Shown here piece by piece: positions 33,169 to 45,876 of a stretch of DNA of 64,000 nucleotides. Below the pieces are notes generated by a model. That model saw only the letters and a list, made by a program, of their open reading frames with translations, searched no databases and was not told the origin of the DNA. The stretch's first letter is position 1. The number at the start of each line of letters is the position of its first letter. Source of the stretch: Curvularia sp. ZM96 (lineage: Eukaryota > Ascomycota > Dothideomycetes > Pleosporales > Pleosporaceae); the NCBI GenBank assembly GCA_022457065.1, contig JAJGBQ010000004.1, forward strand, positions 620,001-684,000, given 5' to 3'. Position numbers and translations under genes: made by a program.

Positions 33169-34818
33169 TTAATGGGCCGAGCGAACAAGGGCTAACCTAC
33201 CCTTTCGGTCTCTGTCGACGCGCATGACTTCTCTGCGGGGAGTGCGTTCAACGAACTCATACTCGCGGTCGCCTTCACGCTCGTACTTGAGTAGACGTCG
33301 TTCTTCCTCCAGGGAGCGAATCTCCTCGCGAATGTCTCGCTCGGATCGGCGTTCGTCACGACGGACCAGCTGGCGACCTTCTGGAAGGAAGGCAGTGGCT
33401 GGGCCGTGAATACCGGCAGAGCGTTCAATCTCCACGAAGCGCTCGTGTTCATGGATGGATGGGGATGGAGGACGCTCTGATGGTGCGTAAACGGTTGGTG
33501 CATGGTGGGATGGAGGCGGTTGGGCGTAGATCACTTGTGGAGGCTGGGCATATACCACTTGAGGTGGAGGTGGAGGCGGTGCGTGTACAGACGCTGGCGG
33601 TGGAGGAGGCACCTCGACAACTGGAGGTGGTGGGGGCGGCGCAACAGATGCTGGTGGTGCGACTGACGGTGCAACCGATGCTGGTCGTGGCGGAGCTTCT
33701 TCCCGGGTCTCTTCGTAGACGTATGTGATTTTTTCTGCAAATTATCAGACAAGGCCTTGAGCCGGAACTAACGACTTACCCTCTTTGTATGACTCGCTGA
33801 TCTTGATGATTTCGTCAATGTGGTCTTTCTCGAGCGCTCTGGTGACGATGATGAAGTCGTCCTGTCACAGTCAGCGGCAGTCTCAGCATGTGAGCGAACA
33901 ACATACCTCTTCTTCATATGGGTAGCCGAGATCAATAACGGCTTGTTTCTTCACAAGACGCTTCGGAAGTCTTGTCTTGCCCCTCTTGCCCCAGGTAGCT
34001 CGGGAGGGCTGGATTTCCTCGAAGCTGGAGATGGAGGAGCTACGTGTGGATCTTGCGGCTCGGCTCTTGCTTCGTCGCACCCTGCTCTTCTCGCGGTGGA
34101 CTTCGACTTCGCGGTAGTCCTCTCGTTCCCGGCCCCTTCCGCCGCGCTCATCAAACCTGATCTCTTCAAAATCGTCGTCGTCGTAGGGGCGACGAGGTGA
34201 CCGGCGGCGCTCGCGGATAGGGAGGGGAATGGGAACGTTGGCTGGTGGACGATACTCGTGGGTTTCATATCTCTCAATTCTCTCGACATCGCCATACCGG
34301 GGCATGGGTCGGCGATCGAAAGTGTCCAGGGAGGATTGGCGACGAATGTATTGTGGGCGGGTAGGCTTCGGGGGACGGGCGACCTGGCGCCGCTCGTTGA
34401 TGTCAATGTCGATATCGATGTCTCTGTCAACCACCGATCTGCGGCGGTAGGGAGCAAGCGCCTGATTGGCGATCTCGGATGGTGTTGGCTCATGGAACAA
34501 GTCGGTTGGGGCGCGACGTGGGGGGCGGCTGTAGCGCTCGTCTTCATGGAAGCGCTCCTTCTCCATGACAACTGGGCCTCGGCGGGCGCGGTCCTCGTGG
34601 AAATCAACATCGCGATGGCCTCCAGGGTAGCGGTCATGCTCTTGGAAGCGATAGTGCTCGTAATCGTCAGGGCGGCCACGGACACTACCGCCGCCGCTAC
34701 CGCCGCCGCCGCCAGCGCGTCGCATGCGCTCAAATCTGTCACGATCCCATCTTTCGCCGCCACGAGGGGGTTCCTCGAAGCGATCCAGGTTGCCGGTCGA
34801 GGAGCGGTAGACGGACAT
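33169..34818 (-). CDS. DUF8035-type Arg-rich low-complexity protein
   Basis: Exons on the minus strand: 34818-33907, 33861-33780, 33734-33169, with 45-nt introns; 519 residues. Residues 1-250 are rich in Arg, Asp, Glu and Tyr with a Gly run. A conserved block around residues 280-335 (KRGKTRLPKRLVKKQAVIDL, then YPYEEE-DDFIIVTRALEKDHIDEIIKISESYKE) crosses the first intron and matches the DUF8035 region of ascomycete proteins. A Pro/Val/Ala-rich linker and a charged helix follow (RDIREEIRSLEEERRLLKYE). Function unknown; the layout suggests an RNA-associated or scaffold protein. The end is uncertain: a GTAGGT donor at 33200 and TTGTAG acceptor at 33138 would replace the last residues with a 21-residue tail ending at 33073. 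Confidence 0.75.
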
Positions 34819-35893
34819 GGTTGGGCGGAAAGGGGTGGTTTGTTACTTCGAAGCCGATGACGTCGTATGGGGGTTTGGTGTGGTGCGGGGCTACCGGCAC
34901 CTATGTCTGTCCGGATGGAAGGACGGCTACAAGCAACGAGAGGGTATACTCGAGAGCCAAGGACAGTGACGCGGAGGAGTGAGGGAGGGGCACAGGAAGT
35001 GGGCTAGCAGGAATATAAAGGCGTCAGGTCCCAAGCGGTCCGGAGAATGGGATGCAGTGCGTGGGCGCAACCAGATTTAGGTGCAGGATTCGCGACAGGC
35101 TTCGTCATCGGCGCCCGCCCGCCATGCACTCCTGGTGCGTTCTGGCCTGGGCGCTGAACCGGGCCTTGACTCGAGCGGAACGAACCCCCTGGAGCGCGTC
35201 CATTTCTTGCTCGTCACTGGTTCGTCTTGGGAGCAGTTTCATGTGAGCTGGATACGGTTCGGGCGCTATCGTTGGGCATGTCGGCGGTGTTGCGGGCATG
35301 GATGCATCTGGCTGCCGCATCATGAGGTCAAGCAGAGACGGGCAGCTCGTCTTGTCACCCAAAGGGCATGGATTGTGCCCAGGCTATCCTTACGGATACG
35401 GCCTCGCCAGGCTCAGCATTGGATGGGATGCATGTCGGCCGGATGTGGTTGTCGGCTGTCAGTGACGTCACGCTGACCAACTCTGGAACACTTGCCGGCA
35501 TGCACATGCACGTGGGCCCGCGGCGCAGTGATCCGTCTAGCTCGTCCTCAGCCACAGCACAACACCACTCGAATATCGCCGGCTCACGCCGTTGGGTTGT
35601 CAGGGCCGCCTGTCACGGACGCATGCCACAACTGCCTGTCACAGCGGCTACGTTTCCAGGGCACGAATGCTGATATCCACTGCCGAAACCCAACCAGCAT
35701 GGGCACCAACCATATGCAACAATCGGACCACAGTCGCTGTCAAAGCCATGTCCTCAGCAGGTCGAACCCAGCCGAGTCGTCCTGTGCTCAGTCTCGTCAT
35801 GAAGAGCCGTGTCCGTAGTCCATGTCGTCCTATCTACTGTACAGTACTCGTACAAGTCGTCTAGCCATGCTGTCCGTAATCCCATCACCCAAC
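34819..35893. other. Spacer, nothing recognised
   Basis: About 1.1 kb of GC-rich DNA upstream of the DUF8035 gene and downstream of AIM41. ORFs here (for example 35081-35476) are without motifs. Confidence 0.45.
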
Positions 35894-36442
35894 TCATTTC
35901 GTCCCCACAGCCTCCTGTATCTTCTTGGTCACGTACTCAACATCGAACGGCCGGCCCTTGATCCCTCCCATAACCTTGCCCATGACACTGCCAAAGCTCC
36001 TCTTGCCCTCCTCTAGCCCCTCTACGACGCTCTTGACCAGCGAGTCGACTTCGCTCTCGCTAACAGTGGGTATCTCATCAGCGTAGGCCTTGAGCACGTC
36101 CAAGTTCTGCTGTTCCTTTTCGACCAGATCTTCCCTCTTCGCGTTGCGGAACTCCTCAATTGACGCTGAGCAAGCCTTGATCTGCTTCTGGATCAACGAA
36201 TAGAGGGCACCGTCAGTGGTGATGGGCTTGGTCGTCTTGGAGGCATTGATAATCTCGGCTTGCAGTCCACGGATTGTGTTCAACGCAGGCTTGTTCTTGG
36301 AGCGCATGGCGACTTTGAGGTCGGATTGCAGGCGAGGGAGCACAACGTTCTCCGACGTCGAAGTGGACGCATAGCGGACGCATCCCAGGCGGGCAGGGGC
36401 AAGGAGCTGCCTTTGCAGCAATGTGGCCCGGAAGAGTGACAT
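35894..36442 (-). CDS. AIM41: Aim41, mitochondrial GatB/YqeY-domain protein
   Basis: Intronless, 182 residues. The first about 28 residues form a mitochondrial presequence (basic, Leu/Arg/Ala-rich, no acidic residues). The rest is a full GatB/YqeY domain: LPRLQSDLKVAMRSKNK, ALNTIRGLQAEIINA, IQKQIKACSASIEEFRNAKR, then FGSVMGKVMGGIKGRPFDVEYVTKKIQEAV at the end. YqeY domains resemble the tRNA-binding tail of GatB; Aim41 in yeast was named for altered mitochondrial inheritance and its biochemical role is not settled. Divergent from NUP170, 409 bp between starts. Confidence 0.92.
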   Translation of the reverse strand: MSLFRATLLQRQLLAPARLGCVRYASTSTSENVVLPRLQSDLKVAMRSKNKPALNTIRGLQAEIINASKTTKPITTDGALYSLIQKQIKACSASIEEFRNAKREDLVEKEQQNLDVLKAYADEIPTVSESEVDSLVKSVVEGLEEGKRSFGSVMGKVMGGIKGRPFDVEYVTKKIQEAVGTK

Positions 36443-36851
36443 GGCGGACAGGTGAGAACTTCAAACAAAGCCAGTATCCGGATCAAGTGTGGTGGGTGGG
36501 TGGACAATGCGATAGAGGCACTTGGACCAAAAAAAGTTTGGGGGGAACAAAAACGCGCTCAGACGCGAGCGACCAATGATCCCGGTCTTTTGCCAAGCAC
36601 AACCTTTTGTTGTCCTTCGTCACTTTTGCAGCTTGTGCCTGAGCCTCAGCGTCGCGAACCGCTCCAATCCTCCTTCTCAGTATTCTCATTTGCGCGTCTC
36701 GTTGCCATTTCAGCTTCCGAGTAATAGCGCGCAGCTAATGTGCACGTCGTATCGCCGGCGCGTCTCTCCAACCTCCGTTTGAAGCTCGTCCTCCCCGGGC
36801 CGCGACCAGCGCAGCGCAGCCTTTCAACCACCACACCTTCACAAGCCCATC
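36443..36851. promoter_or_regulatory. Divergent promoter AIM41/NUP170
   Basis: 409 bp between divergent ATGs, pyrimidine-rich on the plus strand just before the NUP170 start. No defined site is claimed. Confidence 0.45.
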
Positions 36852-39800
36852 ATGGCATTTCAAATGGCGCCCGCGACGCCGCAGCGTCCTACCCCCGGCG
36901 CTTTCGTCAATACCCCTGCGCCGAACCGACCTAGCTTTGCACGAACAGGCTCCATGTCGCAACCACAGTCGCAGCAACAGCAGCAACAGCAAACGCTCCC
37001 TGCGCCGCCTGCAGAGAGTCCCATAGATCGCGCTTCGCGAACTATAAACAGCATGCTGGATAGAGACAACAGGTTTCCAGCTCTAGAGGCGTATATTGGC
37101 CGTGAGTACTAGTAGCAGCAGAGCAGGATATCTGAGATACTGATGACATGGCACAGAGGGCATCTCTGGTGAATACGAGATACCAAGTGGTCCAGCATGG
37201 GCACCATTTCAGAAACTACGGTCGTATAAGCTCCCCGAAGCCGTCTTCGAGCAAGTCGATCACACGCAAATGTCGACGAGCATGGGCCTGTTCGCCGAGA
37301 TCAACCACGCCTGGGTTGTAGTCGACAACCAGGTCTACCTTTGGGACTACACGCACCCAAACCCCGAACTCGTCGGCTTCGAAGAGCAGCCTAGCAATAT
37401 TACCTGTGTGAAGCTGGTCAAGCCGCGCGCTGGTGTCTTTGTGGCTTCTATCGAATACCTCCTTGTCGTCGCAACTGTGTCAGATATCTTCCTGATCGCT
37501 GTAGAGTGCCAACGAGGACCCGAGGGTGTCAACGGCATCACAATGTACCGAACCGGATTATCCACTTCAGTCAGAAAGATCAACGTGACTGCCATCGCCG
37601 GCTCGGACGCGACAGGCCGCATTTTCTTTGGTGATGGACAGACAGAAGATGTGTACGAGTTGAACTACCAACAAGAAGACAAGTGGTTCTCCAGCAAATG
37701 CAGCAAGACGAACCATGTCACAACTTCTATTGGCCTACCCGCATTGCCATTCTATGGAACCACACGACAAGCTGGTATTCAGCAGATGGCCATTGACGAT
37801 ACCCGGAACGTTTTGTACACACTCTCTACCAACGGAACTATCAAGGTCTATTATATGCGCGCACCGAATGTCTTGGAGAGTGCATTGACCCGAACACGCG
37901 CCCAGATCGAAACCATGTGTGGGCACATTGTGCGGCCGACAGGCGTGCTGGACAAGATGCAGATTGTCAGCCTGAGTCCTATTTCCAGTACCGAGGCAGA
38001 CAACCTATCTCTTATGGCAATCACGTCGTCAGGCTGCCGGCTGTATCTGAGCACAACGTCTGGAGCACAGTGGAGCGCAAACAACACAAGCGCCCCGACC
38101 AGCATGCAACTACGACATATCCGATTCCCGCCAAATGACGGTCAGCCCTCGCCGCAGAGCAATTCAACCCAAGTACAACCATACCAGGGTGGCACAGCGG
38201 TTGGGTTCGAATCAAGGTGGCTCAGAGAAACTAAACTTGGAATCAGATACCCGCCAGGTGCCTTCTTCTCTTTTGTCCTGAGATCACAAAATGATCCAAA
38301 CCACCACATGTTCGTTTCCGCACCCCACTCCGGACTACTTGGACAGCGGGAAAGCTCAGAGCCTCCGCGATACACTGAAACCGGTCTGTTCACGGAACTC
38401 GTAGGAAGAGTACAGGACATTGGCTTGGTATCTGAACCGTTCTCAGCCAGAAATGAACCTCTTGGATTTGGCAACGAGCTCGCTACCCAGTTTGACAAGC
38501 CGCTTTGCGAATACGCCATCATCACATCCAACGGTATCGAAACAGTTCGGCGCAGAAGACTAGTGGACATCTTCGCTGCCATTGTGAAGAGTGGAGGTCC
38601 CGAAGGCGCTGAAGCCGATATCCGGAAACTTGCAAAGCAGTATGGTCTGGCTGAAACTTCAGCTACAGCGCTGGCTGTTGCATGCGGTCAAGGTTCGGAT
38701 GTTGGACCAGACTCAAGGATTGCCAAAGTCACGGATCCCGAAGTACTTGACTTTGCCCGCAGAGTGTTCATTGAGTTTGGCGGAAAGGCACATCTGACAG
38801 AGAGTGCGACGGTAGAAGGCCTGAGCGTAGAGAATGTTCGCGCGTCGCCACGACACGATGGTATCGCCATGTATGTCGCACGCATCGTCCGCTCCATTTG
38901 GAATACCCCTATCATCTCGGAAACTGTCACTGCAACTGGGCCCGCCCTCACTTCGACACACAAGATCACCAAGCTGCAGGAAGTACAGCGCTGTTTGGCT
39001 CAGCTTCAGGAATTCTTGGAATCAAACAAAATGTTTATTGAAGGCTTGGCTGGCCCAGAGGCTTTGGGACGTGCAACATCACGGCAAGAGGAGGTTGAAC
39101 TCCAGGGTGAGAACAGAGCACTCACCAGCCTGCTGCAAATGGTCAACAACATTGTAGAGGGTATCTCTTTTGTTCTTGTTCTCTTTGAGGAGCGTTTGGA
39201 GGACATTCTGGTCCTGCTGCCAGACCCCCAACTCCAAGCAAGAGTTCGCCAACTCACCTTCCAGGGCCTCTTTTCCGTCAAAGAGGGCAGAGAAATTGCT
39301 AGAGAGTTGGTCAAGGCCATTGTCAACCGCAATATCACCAAGGGCTCAAACGTTGAGTCAGTCGCCGAGGCCCTCCGGAGGAAGTGTGGCAGCTTCTGTA
39401 GTTCGGACGACGTTGTCATCTTCAAGGCTCAAGAAAGCTTGAAGAAAGCTGCTGACCTGGGTGCAAACGCTGAGCGTGGGCGTATGCTGCTCAATGACAG
39501 TCTGAGATTGTTCGAAGAAGTGGCGAAGAGCCTAACCTACGAGAACCTGGCTGCAACTATCGAACAATATATCCAACTCGAATTCTATGCTGGTAAGTTG
39601 ATACAGCCTGTAATTTCCGCCCTTTTATTCTAATACACTCTTAGGTGCCATCCGACTTGCTCTCAAGGTCGCCGAGGAATGGGATCGAGGCAACAAGGCC
39701 CTTTCCTGGTTGCGCGACGCCCGTGATCATGTCAGCGATGCAAACGACCCTCGTCGTCAGTTTTATGAGCAACGTGCTTCTTGTTACACCCTGGTGTGCA

Positions 39801-41102
39801 ACGTGATCGAGGCTGTCGACTATGCTTACAACACCCAAGGGCCAGTGCCTGATGGTGTCATCTCTCAGGTCACTCGTCGCAAACACGAAGCTTATGAGCA
39901 GATCAACAACTCCGATGATGAAGTCTTCCAAACTTACCTGTACGACTGGTACATGCAAAATGGATGGGCCGAGCGATTGCTAGAGATTCGCTCTCGATTT
40001 GTGAAGGAATACCTGCGACAGAGTTCCGACACGAACCTGGCTCATGCGGACCTACTATGGCGCTACCACGCTCATTACCAGGAGTATCTGGACGCGGCGG
40101 AGACGCAGTTCCAGCTTGCGAAGAGCACCCTTCCCCTAACACTAGAAAAGAGGATCGAGTACCTCTCACGAGCCAAGGCAAATGCTTCAACGCGAATGAC
40201 GGGCTTCTCGGACACAGGAGCGCGCACCCGGCAGTCTCGACAAGAGTTGCTGCGAAACATTAGCGACCATCTCGACATTGCCAACATCCAGGACGATGTG
40301 TTGCAGCGAATCAAGGGCGACGAGCGACTCGTTGGAAAGCGAAGAGAGGACGTCATTGAGCATCTTAATGGCCAAATCCACCCTCTTGATGAGGTGAGTT
40401 TCCCAGTATATACTTGGTTTACCTTTCACTAACATGCTCTAGCTCTATCATGACTATGCCGACCAGGCAGGGTACTATGATATCTGCCTTCTTATATACC
40501 ATGCTGCCGACTACCGGAGTGTACCCGACATTCGCTCAACATGGACCAACCTTATTGATCAAACCCACCGCAACGCCGTCGCCGATCGTCAGGCTGCGCC
40601 TTGGGAAGTTGTTGCATTGAAGGTCCAGGACCTCGGTCATCGCACCAATCTCAACGAGAACGTATTCCCTGTGAATGTTGTACTGCAGTTAGTTCTACAG
40701 TACGACTTGGAGTTTTACGTCCATGACACCAACGCGCCCAACGCTCAGAACTTGGCGCTGAACACTAACCTCACATGGCCAATCGATGTCTTCATCAAGT
40801 TGAATGCGCCATTTGAGAGCCTAGTCGCTACTCTCGAAGCACTCTGGTACGCGCAAGAGCCGCCGTTTGCGGGCCGCAACCGCAAACTGCTTGTCAAGTG
40901 GATCATCTACCTCGTTGAGCAGTGGGCTACCGCCAGCAGGCGAACAGGCGTGTTGTTCGGCGGACCCGAGAACGCAATCGGGCTGGCTGAGGTCATGCGC
41001 ATCATTCTGAGCAGCGATGTTCTTGGACGAGACATGGACGATCAATCGTGGATCCAAAGGGCACGCGAAGTCAGCGCTGTGCTCGAGGAAGCTGCTCGCT
41101 GA
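36852..41102 (+). CDS. NUP170: Nucleoporin Nup170 (Nup155 family)
   Basis: Exons 36852-37101, 37157-39592, 39645-40393, 40443-41102; 1364 residues, normal for the family. A disordered head with a short poly-Gln run (about residues 38-48) precedes the N-terminal beta-propeller (GISGEYEIPSGPAWAPF, LFAEINHAWVVVDNQVYLWD, GLPALPFYGTTRQAGIQQMA), followed by a long alpha-solenoid (AIRLALKVAEEWD, NEDEVF-like and LYHDYADQAGYYDICLLIYH segments). Nup170/Nup157/Nup155 is an inner-ring scaffold of the nuclear pore that binds membrane and Nup53/59. Introns are 49-55 nt and each join is in register. Confidence 0.95.
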
Positions 41103-41616
41103 ACGTTCATGTGACATGTGGCGTGTACGTGGTGGAGGAAGTGCATCTAGAGCGTTGGAAAGATATACGGGATCGATGATTGTATATTCGGTTTTTGTCC
41201 GCTACCATTCTTGCAGCGTGAGGCGTTGAACGGGTGTATCATCAGTATAGGGGACTGGCGTCAAAAGCATAATGCGTTACAACCAGATTTTGAAAGACGT
41301 AAAGAGAAGCCAGCAAACTACTCCTAAGCTAGCTCATTTTTGAATTGAGACATAGTAATTGAAGACAGGTGAACTTGATCAGTTGTGCCACTAACAAATA
41401 TGAATACCGGACATAAGCAGCTCGTCCCACAATAATCCCCGCCAAAGCTACTGTCGCTCAAACATCATCCACCAGCATCATCCACTGACGCTCAACATTC
41501 TCGTGTACCACGCACCACCCCACGGCCGTCTCTCCCCTTTACTCCGCCCCCGCCTACATACAACACAATGTGAATCCCCGCCTACCCTGCCACATCACCG
41601 CCACTCTCATCCCACA
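41103..41616. other. NUP170 3' end and ARV1 promoter
   Basis: 514 bp; a C-rich, pyrimidine-rich leader sits just before the ARV1 ATG. No other gene seen. Confidence 0.45.
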
Positions 41617-42618
41617 ATGCCCATCTGTATCTCGTGCCGCACGCCCGTCCGCACCCTCTACACCACGTACTCAAAAGCCGACGACCGGGCCCTCGGCAAA
41701 GGCGTACGCTTGACACAATGCCCGCACTGCAAGAAATTCGCCGACAAATACGTCGAGCACGACTTCGTAGTCTTATTCATCGATCTCGTCCTGATCAAGG
41801 CAGAGGTGTATCGGCATTTGCTGTTTAATCGGCTGGAGCGGGAGGATGATAAGTTTGATGTACGTTCTCTTTTTTGCCTGGGTGCTTGTTTGTTTTGTTC
41901 GTCAAGGCTGTCGGGTAGTAAGCTGACGGTAGCAAATTAGCGATCTATTCTCCGCCTGGGCATTCTCCTCCTCCTCTTCGACGTATACCTCACCTGGGCG
42001 CGAATCGAGAAACTGCCGCTGCCTAGTTCCTCGCCGTTGGCCTTGTCGCTGGCGCATAATTCTTCGTCTGCGAGTCTGGCTGGGTCGCAGTACAGTGGTG
42101 TTACGAATGCTGTGGTACTGCAGGCATACCCGTTGGGCCTGCAGTACCTCTTCTTTCTGTGCCTGGTTACGCTGTCCACGCTGGCGTTTCACCTCCCTAT
42201 TCGCCTGCTGTGCGCGTATAATCCTAGTGGTCTTCCGGGGGCGTCGAGAAGGTTGTGGCAGAGGTTGATAGCGTATTTTCCGAATCCGACGCCCTTGTCA
42301 ACGGCGCTGCTTGTTTCGTCGTGTACGAAACTCTTTCCGATTTTGCTTATTATCTGGGACTACGATTTGCCTAGTTCGGCCACGGCGGTTAGTTGGGCTG
42401 TTATTGTGAACAACATTGCGGCGCTGGAGATATTGATGGATTGTGGATATATCAGAGCTGGTATACTAGTTGCCGTCGGGGCAGGCATGAGGACGCTTGT
42501 GATGTGGACTATATTACGGGCGGCTGGACTGGGGACAGGCTGGGAAGGTTACCTGAGTGAGTGGACGGTCGCCAGCACACTCTGGGGCTGGGCAGGGAAC
42601 ATGACTAGTACTTTGTGA
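41617..42618 (+). CDS. ARV1: Arv1, ER sterol/sphingolipid homeostasis protein
   Basis: Exons 41617-41859 and 41941-42618; 306 residues. The N-terminal Arv1 homology domain begins MPICISCRTPVRTLY and has the paired zinc-type CxxC motifs (CISC and CPHC), then KFADKYVEHDFVVLFIDLVLIK, the most conserved part of the family. At least four hydrophobic segments follow. Arv1 is an ER membrane protein needed for normal sterol distribution, sphingolipid balance and GPI-anchor assembly. An upstream ATG at 41503 lies in the same frame, but I chose 41617 because the family starts at that point. The 81-nt intron is phase 0. Confidence 0.93.
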
Positions 42619-42922
42619 AGGACTGGTTTGTCTGTGGATTCCAAGCAATAATATGATACCCGTTTGATATTCGTACACGCCTAAGAGTAAAGAAAATGAG
42701 CTCCATAATGCGCCTAACCAAATGTGCAAATGTGTGTGAGTGTTCGACATTGACCGTCTATGCTCAACTTCTCAGAGCATTGTCCCTCAGCACGAAGTCT
42801 CTCTCTGTATAACGCGTCCCCCTATGTATGCGCTGATACTCCTCATCACCCGCTTCCGTCCATCTTGAACCGCGCATGACTGCACATATGCTGTGCATCT
42901 ATTGAGGTGCAACGCAACACCA

Positions 42923-43557
42923 CTAGCGCCCCTGGTTTAATTCCGGTCGCAAGTCGTTTCGTACAGGCGAAATGATGGGGTGAAGTTGCGCAAGGAAAGT
43001 AATAGCCCACATGATATACATGGCGGCCGCAGAAAGCACGAGAGTAGATCGCCAAACCCTGTTCGCAATTAAGTCAGCCTAAAAGTTCCTTTCCCCAACT
43101 TCTCGCCGCTGCTACTGCCGCTGTCGCTGATGCTGATGCTGTCTGTTTCTCAAGTCGTCTTCTCGGTAGCGATACATGGGGCATCGTAGGGCTCAGCGGA
43201 CCGAGCGCGGTTGCGTGTATCCTGTGCAAAGTGTACGCGCTTGCTGCCGCCGTTGCCGCCACCACAACTGCCGACCGTAGTAGCAGCGCTGCATAGCTTT
43301 TTCTCAGACGCATCGAGGTTCTCAGACGAGGGCTTGGCTCGTAGACAGGGTTTTGTTGGCGCGCTGGCCGCCTTGGACGGAGGAATGGTGCGATAAACGT
43401 ACGTCTGGTTTTCACCCTTTGGCGCAAGAATCCAGGCTGCGACGCAGAAGATGACGACGACGATGAGGCCGATGATGGGGGCCCAGCTACCTCGTATTAG
43501 TTATGTTTGGTCTCCTGATAGTAGATGGTGTTTGGTGGGTATATACCCGTTCGCCAT
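42923..43557 (-). CDS. VMA9: V-ATPase V0 subunit e (Vma9)
   Basis: Three exons on the minus strand: 43557-43547 (11 nt), 43486-43403, 43058-42923; 76 residues. The product begins MANGWAPIIGLIVVVIFCVA and continues AWILAPKGENQT-VWRSTLVL, then YIMWAITFLAQLHPIISPVR: two transmembrane helices and the PKGENQ and LxQLHP motifs diagnostic of subunit e. It sits in the membrane sector of the vacuolar proton pump. The first exon is only 11 nt, and the second intron is 344 nt, long for this locus. No single open frame covers the gene, so ORF scans miss it. Lengths sum to whole codons. Confidence 0.9.
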
Positions 43558-45876
43558 TGTTGTGTTCTTGCGTGTTTGGTGATGCGCGTGGTGTTTCGAG
43601 GTAAGGAAGATAACGCGACGGGTTACCTGCGCGAAATAGTGTCCGTTGGTTCGTTCGGGGATTTGGTAGGACGACGAGTTGGCGACGGGGTGATGGCTTC
43701 GCTGTGGAGTCGGACATGAGCTTGAGAGCTACGATGACGCCGACGGCCAGGGCTCGGGAGTGCTTGGCACACTAGCCTTCTTGGTACGCGTATTGTACTT
43801 CTTGAGGTTGCTATATTCATTCTCATTACTCATTGCTCAATCTATATATTCGTTTGTACTACATATATAATAACTGTAACTCTTGAGTTCTCTATCATAA
43901 CAAGAATATTGGTCGTTTCCGTATCATTGAGCCCTTTACAGAGAAGCCTTGTGGCTCGCCCACATTCAACCCGCACCATTCAACTCAGATGCTTTGGGAT
44001 ACTATAGTCTCGAAAAGATTTGTTTGTGGATTTAAAAGTCTCTGAATTGGGACTACTACTCATTCCATATATCTGTACCCGTAATGTCCCCATAAAGCTC
44101 TGATTGTTTCTGGCTAACTGGGGCTGCAGCAGGACCAAGAAACAAAGAATCTGATCACTGGTAATTTCTTGGATTGAACATCTAGCATCAAATGCCCTTC
44201 TTTCTCGTCGGCACCATTCATCCCTTGGATACTGGTGAGGCTTTGCCTGCTATTGGGCCTTGCTCCACTCTTCCTCTTATAGATAAAGCAGTCCTTATCA
44301 CACGTACTCTTATTAACCTTCTTTGTTTGTTGCCTTGAAAACAAATCACTGCCGAGATTTGAAATAGTCCAGTTGATCTTCGGTGGAGACCTCGTTCCGC
44401 TTAGCGTTCCCGTGCCTGCATGGTCACCTGTATCAGGCAGACATGCAACCAAACTTCAGTATCCAGATGTCCCGGTCATCTTTCTTCACCGGTCGCACTT
44501 ATCTTCGCATGCTTTGTTATTGATGACTTTTCCAAGCTTTGCTCACCGCTTGTCTCCAGGTATTATCTATGAACGCGGGGTAGCAACTGCAGATGCATGC
44601 AGCTGCAGAGTTGACGCATGAGGCGCATCCTGCATACAGTTTCTGGCATTTAACTTCTTGGATGTCTTCAAAAATCAAGAATCCAGCGTCTCATGGAATG
44701 GTACATGTCATCATAGTTTTACTAGCGGACAAGAAAACTAGGACGATTATTGTATCTAATACAACACTCGCAAAGCTTGCAGAAGACTCAATCTTATATT
44801 GGAACAATCGGTTGATGCTTGGGACCTGGGGCTTGAACCTTTGGTTGGCACTAGTGGACATTCATGGTAGCCTTACTCTGCGGAACACTCGGCTGTCATT
44901 GCTTTTCCTGGCACGTATATCCATCCAATCAGTATCCTGTGCCAAATTTCAGCTCCTCCTGCTGACAAATTGACTTGTCTTCCTTTTTACAACTGATTAA
45001 AGGTTACGGCGAGTTTAGAGCCTGAAGGTGCCGCCACAACGCTATTCGAATACCATCAACAAACGTAATCAAATACTACCACAACCCTTCCGGTCAGAGT
45101 TTGCAGATATTCGTGCAAGGCTCGTTTTCTTTTACCATTTATTGGGTCTCCGAGTAGCGATGTAGCCTGTATTCAACAAGGACGTCTCAGGTTACGTCAA
45201 ATGGTTGTTATTGTCTGGTTATCAGATCCCTGAGCTGATAACAGTATGCAATCTTGGTGATACTACATATGCTACCAAAGATACTAGCCTTATAGAATGA
45301 GGCGAATCTGCAGCCTTCATTGGACTTCGGTCATCTTTGTAGAACCATGAGTGGCATCATGGTTACCTCTGTGTGGCCATGTGATCCAACAGCCCTCGAA
45401 ATACCGATCTACTCGCAGCGTCACTGACCTAATCCGGCGCTGATGGTCATAGATATTGAAAAGCCACACGCGGTAGTACTGGATATACCTGCATAGAAAT
45501 GAAGAATGCGCATACGCTTACTGACGTGGTCGAATACGCTCGTCAGAAGACCTTATATCTGACCAATAACCAACTAGCCGGTTTTTTCCCCTCATTGATG
45601 TTTTCTGAGTACGCATTACATAGCGGACGTCATACTGCGCAATCGACTGCCTTGTGTGTTGGGGATTGCACTATCTTGTTGAGGGCAAGATAGCTTGCGT
45701 CTCTCCAGGCAGCAACTTGATGTCTAATATTTAACCGGTGAACCGCAAGCAACGTCCTTTGCAGCGTCAAACTCCAACTCTCAGCTTTCAATTATCGGAT
45801 ACCACCCCTGAGCTACCTACAGGTCTCTTTCCGTCTACATCATCCCAACTAGAATTAGTGGATTCGACCCCAGATT
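43558..45876. other. Long gene-poor spacer
   Basis: 2.3 kb, AT-richer than flanking genes. The longest ORFs (44593-44973 plus; 44114-44452 minus) have no motif. No terminal repeats or transposase motifs seen by eye. Confidence 0.45.

Noticed and set aside
44593..44973. 126-codon plus-strand ORF
   Set aside because: No homology-like motif; sits in an AT-rich gap where chance frames are short but possible.
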